20,925 nucleotides of DNA from a bacterium (lineage in GTDB: Bacteria > Patescibacteriota > Minisyncoccia > Phycocordibacterales > JAKEFN01): NCBI GenBank assembly GCA_022616085.1, contig JAKEFN010000145.1:1-20925 (forward strand), given 5' to 3'. Below, one piece after another: positions 1-6,179 of this stretch; position 1 is the stretch's first letter, and every line of letters starts with the position of its first letter. The notes below the pieces were generated by a model. The model searched no databases. It was not told where the DNA came from and worked only from the letters and a program-made list of their open reading frames with translations. The position numbers were made by a program, and so were the translations under genes.

Positions 1-39
1 AAAATTGCAGCAGAAATGAAGATAGTGGATAGGCTCTAA
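1..39 (+). CDS. possible 3' end of an unidentified gene (partial)
   Basis: Frame 1 is open from the window edge to a TAA at 37-39 and would encode the tail KIAAEMKIVDRL; the other two forward frames are closed within this stretch. The tail is too short to assign to a family. The hairpin at 46-69 follows directly, and the next gene is convergent, which fits the end of a plus-strand gene. Twelve open codons is weak evidence, so this is only a suggestion. Confidence 0.3.
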   Translation, partial: KIAAEMKIVDRL

Positions 40-40
40 G

Positions 41-69
41 TAAAAAAGACGCAATCAAAGATGCGTCTT
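41..69 (-). terminator. Rho-independent terminator after the small membrane protein gene
   Basis: Read on the minus strand, the 8-bp stem AAGACGCA/TGCGTCTT (46-53 with 62-69, loop of 8) is followed by a run of six T (42-47). It starts about 16 bp after the stop codon of the gene at 86-589. The plus-strand reading has no T run, so it should act mainly on minus-strand transcripts. Confidence 0.8.
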
Positions 70-85
70 CAATGTATCTATATAA

Positions 86-589
86 TTACAAATCGTGTGC
101 TGTTTCGGTAGCTGTATCCACGCATGACGTCTCGTCGTAGTGGAGGCCGAAGCCGATTTTTTCGTTTGCCACACGGGCGTTAGTGGGGATCCATACCCCC
201 TTCCCCACATGGGTATATATTATGTCCTCGACTACACTTCGCACGTTGCCAGCGATTTCCACCGTCTTTGACTCTTTATTGATAAGAATCGTTCCTTTCG
301 CACTTTCCATGATAAGATGGTGCGGGTAGGTAACGATCCGAACTTTTTTTTCCGGACCAACCCAGAAGTGATTAGCATACTCAATGTAATCACAAGTCTT
401 ATCGCCCACAACACGGCTTGTATCGAGTTGGATTTCATTCTCCCCCACACCGATTTTTGTCGGATGTGCGACTGGTCCTTTAGCCGAAAACACAGCCGAC
501 CCGGTCCAAAAAGCGAGAACAAGGAGTCCCACTCCTGCCAAAATACGAAAGCCGTTCGGAGAAAAAAGAAAATACAAAAGAGCCTTCAT
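86..589 (-). CDS. small membrane-anchored protein of unknown function
   Basis: This 167-residue protein is not recognised as a member of a known family. It has a short N-terminal segment, one hydrophobic helix at about residues 14-34, then an outward-facing or periplasm-like domain of about 130 residues that looks mostly beta-rich. Two cysteines (66 and 156) could form a disulfide if the domain is extracytoplasmic. The start is well supported: AAGGAGG (minus strand, 598-604) lies 8 nt before the ATG, the best Shine-Dalgarno in the window. A well-spaced promoter lies at 624-652 and a terminator at 41-69, so it appears to be a single-gene transcription unit downstream of ruvB. Function cannot be inferred; a lipid-anchored or envelope role is only a guess. 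Confidence 0.75.
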   Translation of the reverse strand: MKALLYFLFSPNGFRILAGVGLLVLAFWTGSAVFSAKGPVAHPTKIGVGENEIQLDTSRVVGDKTCDYIEYANHFWVGPEKKVRIVTYPHHLIMESAKGTILINKESKTVEIAGNVRSVVEDIIYTHVGKGVWIPTNARVANEKIGFGLHYDETSCVDTATETAHDL

Positions 590-597
590 CTCGTAAA

Positions 598-604
598 CCT
601 CCTT
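598..604 (-). promoter_or_regulatory. canonical Shine-Dalgarno site
   Basis: The minus strand reads AAGGAGG with an 8-nt spacer to the ATG at 587-589. It is a full anti-SD match, unlike almost every other start in this window, and it fixes the start of the 167-residue protein. Confidence 0.85.
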
Positions 605-623
605 CTTTTGGTGTTACCCTTTC

Positions 624-652
624 TTTCTAGCAGGTAACAGCTTAACAGTCAA
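624..652 (-). promoter_or_regulatory. sigma70-type promoter of the small membrane protein gene
   Basis: On the minus strand there is TTGACT (652-647), a 17-nt spacer and TAGAAA (629-624), with TG one base before the -10 (extended -10). The predicted start near 617 gives a leader of about 28 nt that carries the Shine-Dalgarno site. A 7-bp inverted repeat (TGTTACC, 612-618, with GGTAACA, 633-639) spans the -10 and the initiation region and could be an operator. Confidence 0.6.
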
Positions 653-661
653 GCTCGCAGG

Positions 662-1675
662 CTACAAAAGTTTTCCTTGCCTTGTTTCAGGAATATCAAA
701 ACCAAGATGTTTATAGGTGCGTTCGGTTGCGACTCGTCCGCGCGGAGTGCGTTCAAGAAGCCCAAGCTGAATAAGATACGGTTCGTTTACCTCCGCAATT
801 GTTGCCTCTTCTTCTGACACGGCGGCGGCAATGGTGCCAAGCCCCACCGGACCGCCGTCGAATTTTTCGATGATTGCGGCAAGAATGTTCCTGTCGAGTT
901 CCGAGAGGCCGAGTTCATCGATCTCAAGAAGCGCAAGCGCTCCGGCAACCGCTTTTTTGTCAAGCGGCCCTTTTTGAATTTGCGCGAAATCACGACATCG
1001 TTTCAGAAGATAGTTTGCGGTGCGCGGCGTGCGGCGGCTTCGGTTGGAAATTTCACGGACCGCATCATCCGATATTGCGATATCCAGTATATGGGCGGAT
1101 CGCCGTACTATTTTTTCTATTTCTTCCGGCGTATAAAATTCAAGCCGAAATACGCCGCCCGAAAAGCGAGAGCGGAGCGGGGCGGAGAGAAGAGCGATCC
1201 TCGTTGTCGCCGCGATAAGCGTAAAGGGAGGAAGATCAAGCTGAATGGTGCGCGCGGACGGTCCCTTTCCGATTATGATATCAAGGACCCCCGATTCCAT
1301 GGCCGGATAGAGAATTTCTTCGATTGCTTTATTCATGCGATGCACTTCGTCGATAAAGAGCACGTCGCCGGCGGAAAGATTGGTGAGAACGGAGGCGAGA
1401 TCTCCCACTTTTTCAATCGCAGGACCGGAAGTTGTTTTTATTTGAGCTCCGGTTTCGCGCGCAATCAAATGAGCGAGGGTTGTTTTGCCGAGCCCGGGAG
1501 ATCCGTAAAAAAGCACATGCTCGGGGGGGTGTCCGCGTTCTTGCGCCGCAGAAATAAGAATTTTCAGGTTCTTTTTTATGGTTTCTTGGCCGATATACTC
1601 GTCCCACGCCGAAGGGCGAAGAGCGGTATCGAGAAAGTATGATCCGGAGGGATTTTTTGACGGACTGCTTGACAT
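662..1675 (-). CDS. ruvB: Holliday junction branch migration helicase RuvB
   Basis: RuvB is the AAA+ motor that drives branch migration of Holliday junctions together with RuvA, before RuvC resolves them. The protein has 337 residues, the usual length. Visible motifs are Walker A GSPGLGKTT (58-66), Walker B FIDE (107-110) followed by VHR, sensor 1 in AATTR (155-159) and the arginine-finger region SAPLRSRF (164-171). The C-terminal winged-helix domain carries GGPVGLGTIA and ends with YKHLGF, both typical of RuvB. The ATG at 1675 has no Shine-Dalgarno. No ruvA or ruvC is visible here. The gene lies downstream of the gene-free repeat stretch at 1676-2007, and its own promoter is not clear. Confidence 0.96.
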   Translation of the reverse strand: MSSSPSKNPSGSYFLDTALRPSAWDEYIGQETIKKNLKILISAAQERGHPPEHVLFYGSPGLGKTTLAHLIARETGAQIKTTSGPAIEKVGDLASVLTNLSAGDVLFIDEVHRMNKAIEEILYPAMESGVLDIIIGKGPSARTIQLDLPPFTLIAATTRIALLSAPLRSRFSGGVFRLEFYTPEEIEKIVRRSAHILDIAISDDAVREISNRSRRTPRTANYLLKRCRDFAQIQKGPLDKKAVAGALALLEIDELGLSELDRNILAAIIEKFDGGPVGLGTIAAAVSEEEATIAEVNEPYLIQLGLLERTPRGRVATERTYKHLGFDIPETRQGKLL

Positions 1676-2007
1676 TAAAATTTTTTTATGCTAAACATAA
1701 GATATAAGCCAGTAACAGGGCTTTTTTGAAAAAAACAAGGAAAGACGTTAAGAATAAAGGACGAAAAGCGTTCCAACGAAGGAACCGCTTTTTTAACTGT
1801 ATATATTTGAATTACGGCTTTAATTTCGTAATCCAAAGTATATATGGCATTCAGGACCTCTGATCCTCTAAGCAAGGAAGATCTCGCGATCTTTTAATGG
1901 GCATATATGAAGGACGTGCTGGTTTCCGTTCCGCGGCTCTTACTGTCACTATCCTTATGTATATGCTTACTTTTGGTAATTGTTACTAAAAAGCATTGCT
2001 TAGAGGG
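1676..2007. other. gene-free stretch with several hairpins between pilB and ruvB
   Basis: No convincing gene is present in these 332 bp. The stretch contains four structures. One is AAGCC-loop-GGCTTTTTT at about 1706-1731. The second is a hairpin at 1764-1794 with an 11-bp stem and one bulge, ending in six T. The third is an imperfect 17-bp hairpin at 1800-1845. The fourth is a pair of 25-bp inverted arms at 1851-1875 and 1996-2020. Several look like plus-strand terminators although no plus-strand gene is seen. A 66-codon minus-strand frame (TTG at 1875, stop overlapping the ruvB ATG) crosses all of them; its product does not resemble a folded protein. ruvB expression presumably depends on read-through from pilB or a promoter here. 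Confidence 0.6.
1764..1794 (+). terminator. terminator-like hairpin without a plus-strand gene
   Basis: AAAAGCGTTCC (1764-1774), loop AACGAA, GGAACCGCTTTT (1781-1792) with one bulged C, then two more T. It has the form of a factor-independent terminator for plus-strand transcription. On the minus strand it gives a hairpin with a T run of only four, in the leader of ruvB, so attenuation is a possibility. Confidence 0.45.
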
Positions 2008-2020
2008 TCAGGGACCCTGA
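1851..2020. repeat. inverted-repeat element (MITE-like or paired REP-like palindromes)
   Basis: The 25 bp at 1851-1875 and the reverse complement of 1996-2020 match at 21 positions, with TCTAAGCAA identical at the inner end. Each arm contains its own small palindrome (TCAGGACCTCTGA and TCAGGGACCCTGA). The 120-bp interior holds a further imperfect inverted pair (near 1901-1914 and 1951-1964). The right arm overlaps the last codons and stop of pilB. No obvious target-site duplication flanks the element. Confidence 0.5.
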
Positions 2021-4137
2021 TTTTTTTTTGAAACGGATAAAACAACTTGTTTTTTGCTTGATTCCGTTTTCGGCGCTTCAGAAAGCGCTTTGTTTATTCC
2101 TATATCGTCAGGTATCTCTTTTGGATCGACAAACGATTCGTCGCTCGGCCTTTTTTTCTTTTCTTGGCGGTTAAGTTCAGCGTTTGGTGTCGCAATGGGA
2201 GATGTTTCTTGAGAAAAATTTATCCCACGGTCCTTTTCTGGAATAACAACCATTTCAGACCCCAATTCGTCTATTTTAGCCGCGCTTTCTTCAATATTTT
2301 CTTTTATATATGTAGATCGAATCCTTTGCCGTGCTGTTTTAAGATCGAGGCTCCGGTTTGTTGTAGATATCTCTTCTTCGTCTATGTTTTTTGTCCCAAG
2401 AGTGCCGCGGACTTCTTCTCCGCTGCGTTTCCTTTTTCCTAAAAGCCCCTCAAGCCCTTCATAAAGGTCGACAACGCGCTCAAGCTCGGGAAGAGACGTG
2501 CTTCCCGTGAGTATGCGCACAATTCCATCCTCACGAAGATCCAGAATATTTTGATATTCCGCCGCGCGTTTAATTTCCGCGGCAGACGGCTTCCGATAAA
2601 TAATCTCGTCAATTTCTTCCGTCACAAGCACCGCTTCATAGACGGCAATTCGTCCGGCGTATCCCGTGTGAAAGCAGTCGAGGCATCCTGTCGCGCGCCA
2701 TATTTTTCCATGATTCGTAATATCGAATTTCTTTTTTTTGATTTTTTGAACAATTTCGTCCAAGAGCGTCCGTTCGTCAGCGGTCTGCGTATCTTCTTTT
2801 TTACATTTTTCGCACAGTCGGCGCACGAGTCTTTGGGCAATGGCAATGTTTATCGCGGAGCTTATAACCGTGGGATCAACCTCCAGATCGATAAGGCGGG
2901 GGATCGCGCCAGCGGCGTTGTTTGTATGCAAGGTGGAAAAAACGATATGGCCGGTCAACGCCGCGTTAACGGCTATTTTTGCCGTTTCAGGGTCTCGAAT
3001 TTCCCCTACCATGATAACATCGGGATCCTGCCGCAATATGGAACGGAGACCGTTGAGGAAGTCATACCCTGCTTTGGGATTTACCTGGGTCTGCACGATG
3101 CCTTCAAGATGATATTCAATCGGGTCTTCAACCGTGATAATTTTTACTCCCGGGGTATATATTTTTTTCAAAAATGCGTATAAAGAGGTGCTTTTTCCGG
3201 ATCCGGTCGGGCCGGTATTGAGAATCATGCCTGTCGGTTTTTGAATTTCGCGGTCTATGATATTTAAGAGGTATGGCTGCATGCCGAGATCCTCCAACTC
3301 TATGCTGATTGCTTCCGGATTAAGAATTCTAATGACAACCGACTCGCCGTATCCGCCTGGAATGATCGATGTGCGGATTTCAATTTCGGTGCGGTCTTTG
3401 CCGATCGAAATACTAAACCGTCCATCTTGGGCTTGCTGGGTGATATTCAATTTAAGCCCCGAAATTAACTTTATGCGGGAAAGAAGCCGTTTGTGCGTGG
3501 TGAAATCAAAATCAAGAATATCTTGAAGCACGCCGTCAAGGCGGAAACGAAGACGGACCATGTCGTGTTCCGGTTCAATATGGATGTCGGACGCGTTTAT
3601 GGCGATGCCGCCCGCAAGAATAACCTCAAATACGCGGGATGTCCGCATGTACTGCTGGTCGGATACCACCACCTCGCTTATGAGGCCACGGAGATCGTCC
3701 ATTGTTTTTACTTTGAGCGCGAACTCTTCAAGTTTTTCAGTCGCAACGTTTAAAAGCCCCGCTCGGGTTTTTTCCACGATTTTGATTTCTTTATACCGAC
3801 CCCATGCTTTTTCGAGATTATGCCGCGAAACAAGATGCAGGGATATTTTGTAGCCCCTTTTTTCAAGATCCGCGACAACCGCTTGCGCCCGTTCGTTTTT
3901 GGGAGATGCCGCGGCGACAAAAAGTTTTTGGCCGACAATTTTAAAAGCGGCTAAAAGCGCGCCGCGAGCGATGTCTTCGGGGATAAGCTGCAGGGCGTCG
4001 GTATTAATCGGAATCCCCGTAAGATCAATATAAGGAATTCCATATTTGTCGGCCAACATCATGGTAACGTCCTCCTCTTCTTTCAGACGAAGCTCCTCAA
4101 TTTCTTCTTTCAGTTTTTCCTCTTGGAACTTTACCAT
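2008..4137 (-). CDS. pilB: type IV pilus assembly ATPase, PilB/GspE family, with a long C-terminal tail
   Basis: This hexameric cytoplasmic ATPase powers extension of the type IV pilus (or a related type II secretion pseudopilus). In its 709 residues one can see an N-terminal MshEN/T2SSE-N-like domain (about 25-130), the catalytic core with Walker A GPTGSGKST (309-317), the Asp-box VEDPIEYHLEG (336-346), Walker B DPDVIMVGE (371-379) and His-box STLHTNN (401-407). A zinc-binding four-cysteine module follows (C442, C445, C485, C488). The PilB/GspE fold normally ends near residue 565; here about 140 further residues follow, rich in K, E, S and N and probably disordered. The ATG at 4137 has no Shine-Dalgarno. 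pilM, pilN and pilO lie 11 kb away on the other strand. PilB is preferred to GspE because of them. Confidence 0.93.
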   Translation of the reverse strand: MVKFQEEKLKEEIEELRLKEEEDVTMMLADKYGIPYIDLTGIPINTDALQLIPEDIARGALLAAFKIVGQKLFVAAASPKNERAQAVVADLEKRGYKISLHLVSRHNLEKAWGRYKEIKIVEKTRAGLLNVATEKLEEFALKVKTMDDLRGLISEVVVSDQQYMRTSRVFEVILAGGIAINASDIHIEPEHDMVRLRFRLDGVLQDILDFDFTTHKRLLSRIKLISGLKLNITQQAQDGRFSISIGKDRTEIEIRTSIIPGGYGESVVIRILNPEAISIELEDLGMQPYLLNIIDREIQKPTGMILNTGPTGSGKSTSLYAFLKKIYTPGVKIITVEDPIEYHLEGIVQTQVNPKAGYDFLNGLRSILRQDPDVIMVGEIRDPETAKIAVNAALTGHIVFSTLHTNNAAGAIPRLIDLEVDPTVISSAINIAIAQRLVRRLCEKCKKEDTQTADERTLLDEIVQKIKKKKFDITNHGKIWRATGCLDCFHTGYAGRIAVYEAVLVTEEIDEIIYRKPSAAEIKRAAEYQNILDLREDGIVRILTGSTSLPELERVVDLYEGLEGLLGKRKRSGEEVRGTLGTKNIDEEEISTTNRSLDLKTARQRIRSTYIKENIEESAAKIDELGSEMVVIPEKDRGINFSQETSPIATPNAELNRQEKKKRPSDESFVDPKEIPDDIGINKALSEAPKTESSKKQVVLSVSKKNQGP

Positions 4138-4314
4138 GGGATTAAAAATGACAATAAGATATTTTCATCCTAACTTCTTTTTTTTATAAAAACAATATTG
4201 CGATTCCCGCTGTTTGTGCTGTATGATGTGTTTTCTCGCGTTATGTTTTTCAGAATAGTGCGGCAAAAAGCACGCGGCTTTTTGAAAGCATTCTTTAGAA
4301 CAGAATGTTTTTAT
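4138..4314. other. divergent intergenic region with a hairpin
   Basis: This is the pilB side of the spacer between pilB (leftward) and the FN3 protein gene (rightward). A symmetrical hairpin AAAAAGC-acgcg-GCTTTTT lies at 4265-4283. On the minus strand a weak candidate promoter for pilB reads TTGTTT, 17 nt, TAGGAT (about 4172-4200). It matches the consensus at 4 of 6 positions in each hexamer and is only tentative. Confidence 0.35.
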
Positions 4315-4360
4315 TTGACAAATTATTAAAAATAGTGTATTATTTTAAATAATTTATACT
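4315..4360 (+). promoter_or_regulatory. strong promoter of the FN3 protein gene, with an overlapping dyad
   Basis: A consensus TTGACA (4315-4320), a 17-nt spacer and TATTAT (4338-4343) form the best promoter in the window; its transcript would carry a leader of about 17 nt without a Shine-Dalgarno. A second -10-like hexamer, TATACT (4355-4360), lies 6 nt before the ATG and could give a leaderless transcript. An imperfect AT-rich dyad (4331-4344 with 4348-4363) overlaps the -10 and start site and is a plausible repressor site. Confidence 0.7.
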
Positions 4361-4366
4361 ATTACT

Positions 4367-5644
4367 ATGATTACTAAAAAAACATTAAAAACATTAGCTT
4401 TTTCAGTATTCGGAATGTTTATTTTGTTTCCGCTTCTTACGAGCGCCGCGGTCCCTCTTCCTTATGTGGCTACAAATCCAGCCGAGCAGATTTCCTCTGA
4501 CACCGCGGTTATAAAAGGCTATGTCGATATTCGCTACGATCCGAACGGCGGCATCTATTGGTTCGAGTGGGGACCGAGTTCTTTGCTCGGCAAGACTTCT
4601 TCGGCCGAAGCATTTACGTCATATCATGTGGAATTAAGGCTTACGGGCCTTGCTCCCCAAGTCAAGTATTACTATCGCGTGATAGCGCACAATTCAAGCG
4701 GGACGTCGGTTGGCGCGACACGGACTTTTGAAACGACATCTCAAGCGGCAGGACCGACTGCGGGAACAAATGGAAATGGCGCGGCGGTTTTTGGGAGCGG
4801 CGCATTTTTCGGCAATACAAGCGGTTCTTATTCGGATTCAGGTTCAAATGAAACATATATTGATGCGCCCCTTTTTGAGGATACTATTTCTTCCGAGGCG
4901 GGCGGCGAATCCGAAAACACAAGCGATCTTCAACTGTTCTGCGAGTCGCTCGTCGCTCGATTTTATGAGGAAGGAGGGGATAACGGAGCCGGAGCGGTAG
5001 AAATTGTTACTCCGGGCGAGTTTGCGGACGGAGTTTCCGGCATTTTTGGAAATTCTGACGGGTCGCAAGAGTCGGAAATCCCCGCTCAAAATTCTGGAAA
5101 CTCTTTTTTCCCGAGCTCCGTTTTCGGCTGGCTTTTCTATATATTCCTTATATTCGTGATCTGGGGCCTCTACCGATATATTTATCTTTTGCGGCAAATG
5201 AAAGAAAAAAGCGATTTTGATGAGGCGGGCGCTTCCATTGGAGAAGATAAAGACGAGGCGGATCTTGCGTATGATGTCTACGATGGCGACGATGAAGTCG
5301 TCGCTCCAAAACCCCTCGCTGTTGCGGCCGTAGCGCCTGAAGTGATTTACGGAAACAAAGATGAGGCTTTTGAGAAGCCTGCTGAAAAAAAAGCAATGCA
5401 GGGGAAAAACAGAAATTACCATCCGTTCCCCGGCACGGATATTCCCGGATTCGGTGAAAGCCATTTGTCAAAAGTGGCGCCCGAGAAACTCTCGGAAATT
5501 GATGAAATTGATCACTCGCGGAATGGACGCTTAAAATCACCTCATTCTATTGAACCGTATCCGAAATTTTCTCCCGCATACGCTCGTATCGGAGGAAATG
5601 GAGACTCGGGAAGGGGTAGTGCGCCGGCGAATCTCCCTGTATAG
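4367..5644 (+). CDS. secreted or surface single-pass protein with a fibronectin-III-like domain
   Basis: The 425-residue protein starts with a Sec signal peptide (positive start, hydrophobic 10-26, possible cleavage after SAA at 26-28). Residues of about 31-125 resemble a fibronectin type III domain (EWGPS, LTGLAPQVKYYYRVIAHNSSG). A low-complexity G/S/N-rich linker follows (127-250), then one transmembrane helix (about 252-275) with RYIYLLRQMKEK after it. The remaining 150 residues are acidic and proline-rich and presumably cytoplasmic. This gives an outside FN3 head, a stalk, a membrane anchor and an inside tail, which suits a surface adhesin or a sensor. The specific function is unknown. 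It is divergent from pilB, has a strong promoter (4315-4343) and is closed by its own terminator, so it is probably transcribed alone and at a high level. Confidence 0.85.
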   Translation: MITKKTLKTLAFSVFGMFILFPLLTSAAVPLPYVATNPAEQISSDTAVIKGYVDIRYDPNGGIYWFEWGPSSLLGKTSSAEAFTSYHVELRLTGLAPQVKYYYRVIAHNSSGTSVGATRTFETTSQAAGPTAGTNGNGAAVFGSGAFFGNTSGSYSDSGSNETYIDAPLFEDTISSEAGGESENTSDLQLFCESLVARFYEEGGDNGAGAVEIVTPGEFADGVSGIFGNSDGSQESEIPAQNSGNSFFPSSVFGWLFYIFLIFVIWGLYRYIYLLRQMKEKSDFDEAGASIGEDKDEADLAYDVYDGDDEVVAPKPLAVAAVAPEVIYGNKDEAFEKPAEKKAMQGKNRNYHPFPGTDIPGFGESHLSKVAPEKLSEIDEIDHSRNGRLKSPHSIEPYPKFSPAYARIGGNGDSGRGSAPANLPV

Positions 5645-5655
5645 GATTTACAGCC

Positions 5656-5690
5656 GAAAGAAAAAACGCCCTCGCGGCGTTTTTTCTTTC
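5656..5690 (+). terminator. strong, symmetrical Rho-independent terminator
   Basis: A perfect 15-bp stem, GAAAGAAAAAACGCC (5656-5670) with GGCGTTTTTTCTTTC (5676-5690), closes a 5-nt loop. It begins 11 bp after the stop of the FN3 protein. The A and T tracts inside the stem make it usable in both directions. It separates this gene from tsaE. Confidence 0.9.
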
Positions 5691-5702
5691 CAAACGCGCG
5701 AA

Positions 5703-5711
5703 TGTTAAGAT
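5703..5711 (+). promoter_or_regulatory. extended -10 element of tsaE-polA (leaderless start)
   Basis: TG (5703-5704), one base, TAAGAT (5706-5711), then 6 nt and the ATG of tsaE at 5718. No -35 is evident because the upstream terminator occupies that position. The spacing predicts that transcription starts on or next to the ATG. Confidence 0.5.
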
Positions 5712-5717
5712 AGAGAG

Positions 5718-6176
5718 ATGAAGATTGTTTCGAAGAGCGAGGCGGATACAAAAATGGCGGCGGAGGTTTTTCTTTTTGGGTTCGTTAAAAAGTTCGTGGG
5801 CCGTGGCGCGCTTGTCGCCGGACTCTCGGGAGATCTTGGTTCCGGCAAAACGACTTTTGTAAAATTTATCGCGGAGTCGTTCGGCCTCCCGCCGATAGTG
5901 CAAAGCCCCACTTTTGTTATTGAAAAGGTCTACTCGCTTCCCTCGTCTCTTAATGCGCGGGAATTTAGACGCCTCATTCACATCGATGCATACAGGCTTA
6001 AAGATGCTTATGAGTTGTTGGCTCTCGGATGGGATGATATGGTAAAAGATAAAGAAAACATTATCTTTGTTGAATGGCCGGAGAACGTGAGAGAAGCGCT
6101 GCCGGACGATGCGAACTTTGTGCGTTTTTCGCATATTGACGACGGTGCAAGAGGAATCGAATGGGAAGAGGAATAA
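5718..6176 (+). CDS. tsaE: tRNA threonylcarbamoyladenosine biosynthesis ATPase TsaE
   Basis: TsaE is the small P-loop ATPase that works with the TsaB-TsaD complex to place threonylcarbamoyl (t6A) on A37 of ANN-decoding tRNAs. The 152-residue protein is of normal length and shows Walker A GDLGSGKTT (38-46), the SPTF switch (63-66), HIDAYRL (88-94) and the Walker-B-like VEWPE (118-122). The stop at 6174-6176 is 3 nt before the polA ATG, so the two genes are co-transcribed; the end of tsaE supplies the polA Shine-Dalgarno. tsaB and tsaD are not in this window. Confidence 0.95.
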   Translation: MKIVSKSEADTKMAAEVFLFGFVKKFVGRGALVAGLSGDLGSGKTTFVKFIAESFGLPPIVQSPTFVIEKVYSLPSSLNAREFRRLIHIDAYRLKDAYELLALGWDDMVKDKENIIFVEWPENVREALPDDANFVRFSHIDDGARGIEWEEE

Positions 6177-6179
6177 ATT

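Noticed and set aside
974..1642. Long plus-strand frame of 222 codons opposite ruvB
   Set aside because: It lies entirely antisense to a clear ruvB gene, and its product is rich in R, K, F and G with no recognisable domain, as expected for a shadow frame.
1675..1875. 66-codon minus-strand frame ending at the ruvB start (stop overlapping ATG)
   Set aside because: It begins with TTG inside the left arm of the inverted repeat, crosses two strong hairpins, and its product shows no family resemblance. The stop-start overlap may be chance. It is kept only as part of a finding on the ruvB leader.
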